A stretch of DNA of 63,496 nt, taken from assembly GCF_001667885.1 (NCBI RefSeq), contig NZ_LZJW01000073.1, positions 1-63,496 on the forward strand, given 5' to 3'. The stretch is from Mycobacterium scrofulaceum. Lineage in GTDB: Bacteria > Actinomycetota > Actinomycetes > Mycobacteriales > Mycobacteriaceae. Below, piece by piece: positions 9,177-17,592 of the stretch. A program made the position numbers and the translations under genes. Below the pieces are notes generated by a model. That model saw only the letters and a program-made list of their open reading frames with translations, was not told the DNA's origin and did no database searches. Position 1 is the stretch's first letter, and each line of letters begins with the position of its first letter.

Positions 9177-10085
9177 CTACGCGAGCGTCGCGGCGACGTA
9201 GCTCAACTCGCCGAAGGTGGCCGCCATCTCATCCTCGGGGAAGTCGAACCCGTTCTGCGCGTACAGCTCTCGCGCGGGGTGGGTCGTAACCTGCCAGCCG
9301 TGGGTGGTGAGGTAGTCGACGACGACGTTGCGCTCGCCCCGGTAGAACAAATCGGCTGCGTTGAGGTTGAAGCCGAACCGCTGCCAGCGTTCGCTGATGC
9401 GCTGCAACCGCTCTTCGGAGAACACGTTGGGGTCGGGCACGTGCTCGGTGGCCAGTCGGCTGCCCGGCGCGCTGAGCGCGGTGATGTTGTCGAACAGCCG
9501 GTCCTGGGCCTCGGGTGGCAGGTAGGGCAGCAGTCCCTCCGCGCTCCACGCGGTCGGTTGGGTCACGTCAAATCCGCCGTCGCGCAACGCCGCCGGCCAG
9601 TCGTCGCGCAGGTCGATGGCGATCGTTCGGCGGTCGGCGGTCGGGGCGGCGCCGAGGCCGGCGAGCGTGTCGGTCTTGAACGCGATGACCTGTGGCTGGT
9701 CGATCTCGTAGACGACGGTTCCCGCCGGCCACCGCAACCGGTAGGCGCGGGTGTCCAGGCCGGACGCGAGGATGACCGCTTGGCGCACACCGTCTTCGGT
9801 GGCGCCGGTGAAGAAGTCGTCGAAGAACCGGGTGCGAACCGTGATCTGCTCGGCCCGCGCCTTGCGGTTGAACAGCGGGTCGTCCTCGAAGTCGACCTGC
9901 CCGTCGACGATCCGGATGAAGGGCTCCAGGCCGACGGCGCGGACCAGTGGCTCGGCCAGCGGATCGTCGAGCAGTGCGTTGGGCCCCTGCGACGCCACCG
10001 CGCGCGACGCCGCCACCATGGTCGCCGTGGCGCCCACGCTGGACGCGGGTCCCCAGCTGTCGCCTTCGCTACGCCCCTCGCTCAT
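9177..10085 (-). CDS. TIGR00027 SAM-dependent methyltransferase (2)
   Basis: About 302 aa from ATG 10085 ([20 protein letters not shown]). [30 protein letters not shown] and [20 protein letters not shown] place it in the same paralogous family. The start overlaps the stop of the upstream copy by four bases, so copies 2 and 3 are co-transcribed. A frame running further upstream to 10643 is out of the gene and matches the opposite reading of copy 3. Function beyond SAM-dependent methyl transfer is unknown. Confidence 0.9.
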   Translation of the reverse strand: MSEGRSEGDSWGPASSVGATATMVAASRAVASQGPNALLDDPLAEPLVRAVGLEPFIRIVDGQVDFEDDPLFNRKARAEQITVRTRFFDDFFTGATEDGVRQAVILASGLDTRAYRLRWPAGTVVYEIDQPQVIAFKTDTLAGLGAAPTADRRTIAIDLRDDWPAALRDGGFDVTQPTAWSAEGLLPYLPPEAQDRLFDNITALSAPGSRLATEHVPDPNVFSEERLQRISERWQRFGFNLNAADLFYRGERNVVVDYLTTHGWQVTTHPARELYAQNGFDFPEDEMAATFGELSYVAATLA

Positions 10086-11023
10086 CGCGTTCCGCTCACG
10101 TAGAGCATCTCGCCCATCCGGATGTCGTCGTCCTCGAGCGGTGGAAGGCCGTTGGCCGCGAACAACTCCCGGATGCTGACCTTGTCGAGCCGCCACCCGT
10201 GGTCGGCGAGGTAGGGCGCCGCCTCGTTGCGGTCCCCGAAGTAGACGAGGCCCGCCATGTCCAAGTCGAAACCGTGCGCACGCCAGCGTTCCGAGATGTG
10301 CTGCATGCGTTCCTTCATCCTGTCCTCCTCCCCGGGCTCGGGGTTGGGCGCGCTTTCTACGGCCAGCCGGCTGCCCGGCGCGCTGAGGTCGGTGATGGTG
10401 TCCAGCAGGCGGTCCTGCGCCTCGGGCGGCAGGTAACCGAGCAGGCCCTCGGCGCTCCACGCGGTCGGCTGGGCCGGGTCGAATCCCGCGGCCCGCAGCG
10501 CGGCGGGCCAGTCGTCGCGCAGGTCGACGGCCACCTCGCGGCGCTCGGCCGTGGGCGCGGCGCCCAGCCCGGCCAGGGTGCGCGACTTGAAGTCGATCAC
10601 CTGGGGCTGGTCGACCTCGTAGACGACGGTTCCGGCCGGCCACTGCAGCCGGTAGGCGCGGGCATCCAGCCCAGAGGCGAGGATCACGGCCTGCTTGATG
10701 CCCGCCCGCGTCGCGTCGAGGAAGAACTCGTCGAAGAATTTGGTGCGCACCGCCATGTTGTCCGCCATGCGGGACATCGCGCCGGCCGAGCCGGTCGCGC
10801 CGTCGTGCGCGTCGTTCAGCTCGTCCGGGTTCAGTTCGCCGGTCGCCAGCCGGGTGAGCAGGTCCACGCCGACGGCCCGGACCAGCGGCTCGGCGAACTG
10901 GTCGTTGATCAGCGGACGGTCGGCGCGGGTCGCCACGGCGCGGGCGGCGGCGACCATCGTCGCGGTCACCCCGACGCTGGACGCCAGGTCCCAGGTGTCG
11001 CCCTCGTACCTGGTGGAAGTCAT
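10082..11023 (-). CDS. TIGR00027 SAM-dependent methyltransferase (3)
   Basis: A 313-aa paralogue starting [20 protein letters not shown], with [30 protein letters not shown] and [20 protein letters not shown]. It is the first gene of the minus-strand run 11023 to 8240. Upstream is an unusually AT-rich stretch (about 11040-11075) with the short inverted repeat CTAA-TAT-TTAG, likely the promoter or operator. A similar AT-rich patch lies before the fourth family member near 20600. Confidence 0.9.
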   Translation of the reverse strand: MTSTRYEGDTWDLASSVGVTATMVAAARAVATRADRPLINDQFAEPLVRAVGVDLLTRLATGELNPDELNDAHDGATGSAGAMSRMADNMAVRTKFFDEFFLDATRAGIKQAVILASGLDARAYRLQWPAGTVVYEVDQPQVIDFKSRTLAGLGAAPTAERREVAVDLRDDWPAALRAAGFDPAQPTAWSAEGLLGYLPPEAQDRLLDTITDLSAPGSRLAVESAPNPEPGEEDRMKERMQHISERWRAHGFDLDMAGLVYFGDRNEAAPYLADHGWRLDKVSIRELFAANGLPPLEDDDIRMGEMLYVSGTR

Positions 11024-11166
11024 GTGTGCCCCTGTTCAGAAGTAGTTAAGCTAATATTTAGTCGATTTAACAAGCTTCAACCACTGTACGCTTCCCGCGA
11101 TTCGCGGCAACCTTGACTGATGGCCGATCGGGTGTTCATCGCGGGTGCGGCGGGGATGGCTCCCCC

Positions 11167-12399
11167 GTGAGGGCGCTGGTGTACGGCGTGCCGCCGGAAC
11201 CCTTCGAGGTTCCCGACGGGGCCAACAGGCTCACGGCCAATTTGTCCCGCACGCCGACCGCGCTGCGTGAGGTGCCCGAACCACTACTGCCGCATGACGA
11301 TTGGGTGCTCACCCGGCCGCGGCTGACCGGCATCTGCGGCTCGGATTCCAAGCAGATCCTGATGGATTTCGGCGAGGGCGACGCTGACAACGCCATGTCG
11401 TCCTTCTGTTCCTTCCCACAGGTCATGGGCCACGAGGTGGTGGCCGACGTGGTGGCGCTGGGCCCGAAGGCCCGCGGGCTCGACGTCGGGCAGCGGGTGG
11501 TGCTCAACCCGTGGCTGTCCTGCGGGCCCCGCGGCATCGAGCCGCCCTGTCCCGCGTGCGAGGCCGGCGACTACAGCCTGTGCTGGAGCTTCGCCGACGG
11601 GGACATCAAGCCCGGCATCCACACCGGGGTGTCCGCCGATGTGACGGGCGGTTATGCCGAATCGATGCCCGCCCACGACAGCATGCTGTTCGGTGTGCCG
11701 GATTCCGTCCCGGATGAGGTGGCGGTGTTCGCCGACCCGTTCTCGGTGTCCCTGCACGCGATCACCCGCCACCCGCCGCCGCGCTCGGGCCGCGTCCTGG
11801 TGTACGGGGCCGGCTCGCTGGGATTGTGCGCGGTCGCCATCCTGCGGGCGCTGTACCCGGACGTGGCCGTCGCGGTGGTGGCGCGGTTCGCGGCGCAGAA
11901 GGAACTGGCCCGCCGGTTCGGGGCCGCCCTGGTGGTGGATCACGAACCGCGCCAGGCGGTCATCGAGGAGGTGGTCGGGTGGGGCGGCGGCCGGCTGCGG
12001 CAGCCGCTGCTGGGGCTGCCGATGGCGCACCCCGGGGCGGTGGACGTCGTGTACGACACCATCGGCAAGCCGGAGACGTTCGAGGTGGGCGTGCGGGTGC
12101 TGCGCTCCCGCGGGACGCTGGTCAAGGCCGGCGTGCACGCCCCGGGCCGGTGGGAGTGGAGTCCCTTGTATTTCAAGGAGATTGCCCTCGTGGGCTCCAA
12201 CGCCTTCGGCGTCGAGGAGGTGGGCGGTCAGCGCAAGCACGCCATCGCCCACTACCTGGACCTGGCCACCGACGGCCGGGTCGACCTGCGCCCGATGCTC
12301 ACGCACACCTTCCCGCTGGAACGGTGGCGCGACGCCTTCCTCGCGATCGCCAACCAGGGCGAGAGCGGCGCCGTCAAGGTCGCGTTCGACCAGCGCTAG
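11167..12399 (+). CDS. Zinc-dependent alcohol dehydrogenase (MDR family)
   Basis: About 410 aa from GTG 11167 (RALVYGVPPEPFEVPDG). The catalytic zinc Cys is in GICGSDSKQ and the GHE motif is MGHEVVADV. The structural zinc loop carries CGPRGIEPPCPACEAGDYSLC, and the Rossmann glycine motif is VYGAGSLGLCAV. This points to oxidation of an alcohol or polyol with NAD(P). An ATG-type codon at 11113 would add 18 residues without homology. Its stop overlaps the convergent methyltransferase by four bases. The substrate is not evident. Confidence 0.88.
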   Translation: MRALVYGVPPEPFEVPDGANRLTANLSRTPTALREVPEPLLPHDDWVLTRPRLTGICGSDSKQILMDFGEGDADNAMSSFCSFPQVMGHEVVADVVALGPKARGLDVGQRVVLNPWLSCGPRGIEPPCPACEAGDYSLCWSFADGDIKPGIHTGVSADVTGGYAESMPAHDSMLFGVPDSVPDEVAVFADPFSVSLHAITRHPPPRSGRVLVYGAGSLGLCAVAILRALYPDVAVAVVARFAAQKELARRFGAALVVDHEPRQAVIEEVVGWGGGRLRQPLLGLPMAHPGAVDVVYDTIGKPETFEVGVRVLRSRGTLVKAGVHAPGRWEWSPLYFKEIALVGSNAFGVEEVGGQRKHAIAHYLDLATDGRVDLRPMLTHTFPLERWRDAFLAIANQGESGAVKVAFDQR

Positions 12400-13043
12400 G
12401 CGGGGCGCGTCGCCCGGTAGTAGTTCAACCGCCCGAGAACGCGGTGCCGCGTCGAGGCAACCTCGGTGCAGTCGAATCCGGCCGTCGTCAGCAGCCGGGG
12501 AATCGCGTCGCCGAGATTTCCGCCCGCGTGCGGATTGCGTCTGATGAGCCGCGCCAGCACGCCGTGATCGGCGGTCGGCTCGCCGCCGATGTCGACCAGA
12601 TACAGGCTGCCGCCGGGACGCAAGACGCGGAAGATCTCCGCCGCCGCAGCGGGTTTCGCGGCGTCCTGGACGTGGTGCAGCATCATCGACGACAGCACCC
12701 GGTCGAATTCGCCGTCGGCGTAGGGCAGCCGCTCGGCGTAGCCCTGATCGAACCGGACGTCGTTCGCCTTGCGCCGCGCCCGGTCGAGCGCCCGCGGGTC
12801 GGGGTCGCATCCGACCGCCTCCAGGTGGGGATGGTCGCGTTTGGCTCGAACGATGAGATTGCCGGTGCCGCAGCCGATTTCCAGGACGCGCTGGCCGTCG
12901 GCCAGCCCGGCCTGGGCGATGAGCGCCTGGTGGACGCGTTTGATGCCCAGTAGCCGTGAGATCAGGTCGTAGCAGGGCAGCAGCGCGTCGTGTCCGGCGG
13001 CGGGCAAGTAGTCATGTGGATGATGTTTCGTCACATGCTCCAT
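12396..13043 (-). CDS. Class I SAM-dependent methyltransferase (UbiE-like)
   Basis: A 215-aa protein with motif I VLEIGCGTGNLIVRA, an acidic residue after GCD, and the post-I/II pattern FDRVLSSMMLHHV and LRPGGSLYLVDIGG. The MEHVTKHHPHDYL start matches small UbiE-type enzymes. The acceptor is unknown. It is divergent from the AraC regulator at 13109, which may control it. Confidence 0.85.
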   Translation of the reverse strand: MEHVTKHHPHDYLPAAGHDALLPCYDLISRLLGIKRVHQALIAQAGLADGQRVLEIGCGTGNLIVRAKRDHPHLEAVGCDPDPRALDRARRKANDVRFDQGYAERLPYADGEFDRVLSSMMLHHVQDAAKPAAAAEIFRVLRPGGSLYLVDIGGEPTADHGVLARLIRRNPHAGGNLGDAIPRLLTTAGFDCTEVASTRHRVLGRLNYYRATRPA

Positions 13044-13095
13044 GGTGAATCGGTCAATGCGAGAAGTATTGGGTGATCGTCGGTGAAAATAGGAC

Positions 13096-13108
13096 TATCT
13101 TTGGCGGC
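13096..13108 (+). promoter_or_regulatory. Leaderless -10 element of the AraC-type gene
   Basis: TATCTT (13096-13101) lies seven bases before ATG 13109 and there is no ribosome-binding site, supporting that ATG over an upstream in-frame start at 13073. Confidence 0.45.
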
Positions 13109-13963
13109 ATGACGCAGCCGGCTCGGATGGTTCGGTGGCGCGCGGGCGTGCCGATCTACGAATACCGCATCGGGCCCGACATCCCGCCGGTGTCGGTGGT
13201 GCGGTCGGGTCCCGAGGATTTCGTCGACCGGGGCCGCCACATTCACGACTTTCCGGCGCTGTGGTACCTGCCCGCCGCCGGGCTGGTCTACGTGGCGGCC
13301 GCGGGCCGGGTCCTCGACCCCGGGTGCCTGGACCTTCGCGACGCCGGTGTGGCGGTGTTCTTCGACCCCGCCGCGCTCGGTGAGGACGCGCGATCACCGT
13401 GGCCGGCGTGGCGGGCGCACCCGCTGCTGTTCCCGTTCCTACACGGGCAGGTTGGCGGGATCCTGCGCCTGGACGTGCCCGCGGCCCGCCGGTCGGCGTG
13501 GGACGCCGCGATCCGTTCGATCGAAACGGAACTCGACGCGCGGCAGGACGGTTACCGGCAGGCGGCGCTGGCACACCTGACCCTGTTGCTGATCGACCTC
13601 GCGCGCCTGGCGGGACCGGTGGCCACCGAGCTCCGGCGCAGCGGCGAACCGCTGCTGGCGGAGGTGTTCGACGTGATCGACCGTCGGCACGCCGAGCAGT
13701 TGTCGCTGCGCGACGTGGCGGCCGAACTGGGCATCACCCCGGGACACCTGACCACCGTGGTGCGGCGCCGCACCGGGCGCACGGTCGGGGAGTGGATCAC
13801 CGAACGCCGCATGGCCGAGGCGCGCACGTTGCTCGCCGAAACCGACCTGCCGATCGCCGAGGTCGCCGGGCGGGTCGGGATCGCCGACGCGGGCTACTTC
13901 AGCAGGCTCTTCGTCCGGACCCACGGGGTCTCGCCACGCCAGTGGCGCGGCCGGGCGGCCTGA
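13109..13963 (+). CDS. AraC/XylS-family transcriptional regulator
   Basis: About 284 aa. The C-terminal two-helix-turn-helix domain is clear: LSLRDVAAELGITPGHLTTV, then TVGEWITERRMAEARTLL, and the second helix pair PIAEVAGRVGIADAGYFSRL followed by GVSPRQWR. The N-terminal 130 residues are an AraC-type cupin with a His-Asp-Phe-Pro ligand-pocket segment (HIHDFPALWYLP). It likely senses a small molecule. Target candidates are the divergent methyltransferase or the following gene cluster. The upstream GTG at 13073 is less likely as a start. Confidence 0.88.
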   Translation: MTQPARMVRWRAGVPIYEYRIGPDIPPVSVVRSGPEDFVDRGRHIHDFPALWYLPAAGLVYVAAAGRVLDPGCLDLRDAGVAVFFDPAALGEDARSPWPAWRAHPLLFPFLHGQVGGILRLDVPAARRSAWDAAIRSIETELDARQDGYRQAALAHLTLLLIDLARLAGPVATELRRSGEPLLAEVFDVIDRRHAEQLSLRDVAAELGITPGHLTTVVRRRTGRTVGEWITERRMAEARTLLAETDLPIAEVAGRVGIADAGYFSRLFVRTHGVSPRQWRGRAA

Positions 13964-13973
13964 CCGGCGCGGC

Positions 13974-15011
13974 TCAGACCCGTAGCGCCCCAACGGATCC
14001 GGTGATCGGCAGGTCGATCGGGGTGATGACGCCGGGCCGCGCGTCGCACAGAAACGGAATGGCGTTGACGGCGGCCACCGCGGTGCTGTCCATCAACACG
14101 GTCATCGCGTCCTGCCCGGGCTCGCCGAACCGGATCGTCGCGTCGACGCGCGGTCGGCCCTCGATCACGACGCTGAAACCCTCGGGCTCGCTCCACTGCG
14201 GGTCGAGCGCGTCGTTGCTCATGGTCCAGCAGATGGCCAGCTCGACCACCGGCCGGCCGCCGAGCAGGCCGCGGTAGGTGCGGCGCTGACCCCCGATCGT
14301 GCCCTCGCCGAAGGCCACCCAGCCCAGGTCCAGATCCCGGGTCAGCACCGCGGGCTCGACGAACGCCTCCTTGGAGTCGAGTTCGACACCGAGCATGGCG
14401 GCGATCATGTCCAGCGTCTCGAAGTAGCCGAGGCCGTATCGCTGCGTCGCCGGGTCGATGTGCGTCACCGGCTCCCGGGGTGTCTTACCGAATCCCAGCA
14501 CTTTCCACACGTCCCACACGGGATACGTTGTGCAGTCCAGCGTTTCGACGAGCGTGACTTTGTCGACCCGCCGGCATGCGCCGGTGAGGAAACCGGCGAC
14601 GACGTTGATGAAGCCCGGCTCGAATCCCGTCCCGAGGAAGGTCGCGCCGCCCCGGGCTGCCGCCTCCTCGAGCGCCGGAAGTTCCACCGGGTGATGGGTG
14701 CCGGTCAGGAAGTCGCCGGTGGTGACGACGTTGATGCCGGCGCGCAGCATCTTGAGCACCACGTCGTAGTCGATGACCCGCGGCATGTAGCACACGCAAT
14801 CGGGTCGGAGCCCGATCAACGCGTCGGCATCGTCGGTGGCGGGGACACCGACCGCGCCCTGCTCGGCCAGCTCGCCCGCATCGCGGCCCACCTTGTCCGG
14901 ACCGAAGGCGTGGACGCCGACCACGTCGAAGTCGTCGCGGTCCAGCAGGGCGCCGAGCGCTCGCTTGCCGATGTTGCCGGTCGACCACTGGACCACTCGG
15001 TACGGCGCCAT
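13974..15011 (-). CDS. NAD(P)-binding dihydrodipicolinate-reductase-like oxidoreductase
   Basis: A 345-aa protein with an N-terminal Rossmann fold (VVQWSTGNIGKRALGALL) and the CYMPRVIDYDVVLKMLRAGINVV region typical of the DapB-like family (similar to 2,4-diaminopentanoate dehydrogenases) found widely in Mycobacterium. It has no DapB HHxxKxD lysine-pathway motif, so it is not the lysine enzyme. It is the last gene of the minus-strand run beginning at 17562, four bases after the MBL hydrolase, suggesting a shared catabolic role. Confidence 0.8.
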   Translation of the reverse strand: MAPYRVVQWSTGNIGKRALGALLDRDDFDVVGVHAFGPDKVGRDAGELAEQGAVGVPATDDADALIGLRPDCVCYMPRVIDYDVVLKMLRAGINVVTTGDFLTGTHHPVELPALEEAAARGGATFLGTGFEPGFINVVAGFLTGACRRVDKVTLVETLDCTTYPVWDVWKVLGFGKTPREPVTHIDPATQRYGLGYFETLDMIAAMLGVELDSKEAFVEPAVLTRDLDLGWVAFGEGTIGGQRRTYRGLLGGRPVVELAICWTMSNDALDPQWSEPEGFSVVIEGRPRVDATIRFGEPGQDAMTVLMDSTAVAAVNAIPFLCDARPGVITPIDLPITGSVGALRV

Positions 15012-15014
15012 GCC

Positions 15015-15932
15015 TCACACCGTATCGATGTCGAGCCAGTGATCGACGTCGAATTCGTCGGCGACGGCGCGGATCGTGGCGCCCCCGCGGCCGGGGTAAT
15101 GCGCGGGGATGACCGCAGCCTTCGCGCCGACCGCCTCGGTGAAGATCCGGCGCCGGGTCGCCGCGGCGGCCCGCGCGTCGATGTCGAAGGCGCAGGCGTC
15201 GGCCGGCCGGCGCAACTGCAGCGGGCTGTGGGTCAGGTCGCCGACGAACACGGCCGGCTGGCCCGCGTCCAGCCACAGCACCGAGGAGCCCGGCGTGTGC
15301 CCCGGGGCGGGCCGCAGCCGCAGCGACGGGCTGATCGCGTAGTCGTCCGCCCATGCGACGAGCTGGCCCGCCGCCGCGATCGGTGCGACGCTGTCCGCGA
15401 ACACGAGCTGGTCGCCGCGCTGCTGGGCCGCTTCCTCCTCGCTGCGCGGCGTTCGGGTGGCCGCCGGGCCGTCGGGTGCGAAGTGGCGGTAGTCGGCGGC
15501 CGGGACGACGTAGCGGGCGTTGGGGAAGGTGGGCACCCACGCGCCGTCCTCGAGCATCGTGTTCCACCCGACATGGTCGGAGTGGACGTGGGTGTTGACC
15601 ACCACGTCCACGGCGGCCCGGTCGACGCCCGCGGACCGCAGGGCGCCCAGGAATCCGGTGTTCAGGTGGTCCAGGGGTGGCATGTGCGGCCGTGGGCGAT
15701 CGTTGCCGACCCCGGTGTCCACCACCACGGTCAGCCCGTCGACCTCGATCACCCAACTCTGGATGGCGATGTGCCACTGGTCGGTGTTTGGGTCGAAGAA
15801 GTTCGGCACCAGCAGGTCGGCGTTGTCCCGCCAACCGGACGGCGGTGTCTGCGCGAAAAGCCGTGTCGGCAGGTCGAATTGGAGTTCGAGGACCCGCGTC
15901 ACGCTCGCGCGGCCGAACCGGACCGGGCGCAT
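15015..15932 (-). CDS. Metallo-beta-lactamase-fold hydrolase
   Basis: About 305 aa. The MBL zinc signature HVHSDHVGW is followed by a distal GHTPGSS His and a VFVGDLTHS Asp, and the C-terminal HYPG supplies another His. The fold hydrolyses lactones, thioesters or similar bonds; a lactonase role would fit a sugar-acid pathway with fucA, a 2-hydroxyacid dehydrogenase and a xylulokinase-like kinase next to it. Its ATG shares a base with the fucA stop (TGATG at 15930-15934). A frame extending to 16283 is antisense noise within fucA. Confidence 0.85.
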   Translation of the reverse strand: MRPVRFGRASVTRVLELQFDLPTRLFAQTPPSGWRDNADLLVPNFFDPNTDQWHIAIQSWVIEVDGLTVVVDTGVGNDRPRPHMPPLDHLNTGFLGALRSAGVDRAAVDVVVNTHVHSDHVGWNTMLEDGAWVPTFPNARYVVPAADYRHFAPDGPAATRTPRSEEEAAQQRGDQLVFADSVAPIAAAGQLVAWADDYAISPSLRLRPAPGHTPGSSVLWLDAGQPAVFVGDLTHSPLQLRRPADACAFDIDARAAAATRRRIFTEAVGAKAAVIPAHYPGRGGATIRAVADEFDVDHWLDIDTV

Positions 15933-16585
15933 CAGGCGTTCGCGCGCAGGTAGCCGTAGACGGCGGCGAAGTTGCGGTTCACGTCTTCGGGGATGGGCAC
16001 CGGGCCACCGAGTGCCTTTGCGCCCCAGACGATTTGGGCGGTGCGCTCCACCAGCGCGGTGATGTGCAGCACCTTGTCCGGCCGGGGCCCCACGGCGACC
16101 AGGCCGTGGTTGGCGATCAACGCCGCACCCCGCCCCTCGAGCGCCTTGACGGCGTTGGCGCCGACGTCGGGAGTGCCCGACGCGGCGTACTCGGCGCAGC
16201 GGACGTCGCCGCCGCAGTACACGGCGAACTCGTCGATGCACGCCGGAATCGCTTGGCGCGCAATGGCGAACATCGTCGCCCATACCGGGTGGCTGTGGAT
16301 GACGCTGCCGATGTCGTCGAAGGCGTGGTAGCAGGCCAGGTGCAGCTGCAGCTCCGACGAGGGCGAGCGGCCGTCCGCGGCCTGCAGCACGGCGCCGTCC
16401 GGGTCGATCAGCACGAGGTCGTCGAGCTGCATGTCGCGGTAGTCGACCGACGACGGCGTGATGACGATGTTGCCGTCGGACCGCCGCGCGGAGATGTTGC
16501 CCGCGGTTCCCTCGACCAGGCCGCGGCGCAGCATGTCCTTGGCCGCGTCCAGCACCGCCGCCTCGGGGTTGTCTACGGATTTCAT
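15932..16585 (-). CDS. fucA: Class II aldolase (L-fuculose-phosphate aldolase family)
   Basis: A 217-aa zinc aldolase/adducin-domain protein. GNISARRSDG matches the phosphate-binding loop, SVIHSHPVWATM holds two zinc His ligands, and ALIANHGLVAVG supplies a third. Such enzymes cleave L-fuculose-1-P or L-ribulose-5-P type substrates to a C3 unit and an aldehyde. Length equals the mycobacterial FucA I recall. The start overlaps the stop of the dehydrogenase upstream by four bases. Confidence 0.88.
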   Translation of the reverse strand: MKSVDNPEAAVLDAAKDMLRRGLVEGTAGNISARRSDGNIVITPSSVDYRDMQLDDLVLIDPDGAVLQAADGRSPSSELQLHLACYHAFDDIGSVIHSHPVWATMFAIARQAIPACIDEFAVYCGGDVRCAEYAASGTPDVGANAVKALEGRGAALIANHGLVAVGPRPDKVLHITALVERTAQIVWGAKALGGPVPIPEDVNRNFAAVYGYLRANA

Positions 16586-17562
16586 CGGCCGAGCACCTCC
16601 GGGTTGACGATGTGGGCGGGCGTCGCGCCGGCCAGCAGCGCTTCCACGTCGTCGGCCACCATCTGCGCCTGCCGAGCCTCAGTGTCCCATGTGGCGCCGC
16701 CGATGTGGGGCGTCAGCACGACGTTGGGCATGCCCACCAGCGGGTGGTCGGTGGGCAGCCATTCGCCGACGAAATGGTCCAGGCCGGCGCCGGCCACCTT
16801 GCCGCCGCGCAGCGCGTCGACGAGCGCGTCGGTGTCGTGCAGCTGGGCGCGGGCGGTGTTGAGGAAGACCACGCCGTCGCGCATGGCGGCGAACTGCGGC
16901 GCCCCGATCATGCCGACGGTGTCGTCGGTGACGGGCGCGTGCAGGGAGACGACGTCGGCCTCGGCGAGCAGCTCGTCCAGGCCGTGCCGGGCGTCGTCGT
17001 TGTACGGGTCGTGGGCGATGACCCGCAGGCCCAGCCCGGTCAGCCGCCAGGCGGTGGCGCGGCCGACGGCGCCGAGGCCCACCAGCCCGGCGGTGCGCCC
17101 GGCGACCTCCCAGCCGCGGAACCGCTGGTAGGGGATGCTGCCGTCGCGAAAGATGTTGCCGCTGCGCACATCCGAGTCCGCGGGCAGCAGCTGGCGGGTG
17201 ACTGCCAGCAGCAGCGCCACCGTCATCTCGGCGACCGCGTCGGCGTTGCGGCCTGGCGTGTTGAGCACCGGGATCCCGGCCGCGGTGGCCCCCGCGACGT
17301 CGACGTTGTTCGGATCCCCGCGGGTGGAGGCGATCGCCCGCAGGCCCAATTCGAAGACCGGGCCGCCCACCGAGTCGCTTTCCACCACAACGACATCGGC
17401 GGCTTCGGCGGTGATGCGCTCGGCCAGTTGTTCCGGGCCGTAGATCCGCAGCGGCGTCTGCTCGATCCAGGGGTCGTAGACCACGTCGGCCAGTTCGCGA
17501 AGCTTGGCGAATCCCGGGCCGCGCAGCGGGGCGGTCACCAAGGCGCGCGGTCTTGACGTCAC
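16582..17562 (-). CDS. D-2-hydroxyacid dehydrogenase (SerA2-like)
   Basis: About 326 aa from GTG 17562; a TTG at 17571 would add three residues. It has the NAD-binding motif GLVGLGAVGRATAWRLTGLG, the substrate Arg region LNTARAQLHDTDALVDAL, and the catalytic His near TPHIGGATWDTEA. It corresponds to the shorter SerA-type protein in this place in M. tuberculosis; it lacks the ACT domain of true phosphoglycerate dehydrogenase. It is divergent from xylB with a gap of about 30 bp. Confidence 0.85.
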   Translation of the reverse strand: MTSRPRALVTAPLRGPGFAKLRELADVVYDPWIEQTPLRIYGPEQLAERITAEAADVVVVESDSVGGPVFELGLRAIASTRGDPNNVDVAGATAAGIPVLNTPGRNADAVAEMTVALLLAVTRQLLPADSDVRSGNIFRDGSIPYQRFRGWEVAGRTAGLVGLGAVGRATAWRLTGLGLRVIAHDPYNDDARHGLDELLAEADVVSLHAPVTDDTVGMIGAPQFAAMRDGVVFLNTARAQLHDTDALVDALRGGKVAGAGLDHFVGEWLPTDHPLVGMPNVVLTPHIGGATWDTEARQAQMVADDVEALLAGATPAHIVNPEVLGR

Positions 17563-17579
17563 GAACCCCAATGCTGGCG

Positions 17580-17592
17580 TACGGTGACGCCC
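17580..17592 (+). promoter_or_regulatory. Leaderless -10 element of xylB
   Basis: TACGGT (17580-17585) lies seven bases before GTG 17593 without a ribosome-binding site. It favours GTG 17593 over GTG 17584 as the start of xylB. Confidence 0.4.

Noticed and set aside
9177..10643. A 488-codon fused methyltransferase
   Set aside because: The first 186 codons are an out-of-frame reading across methyltransferase 3; homology and an ATG begin at 10085.
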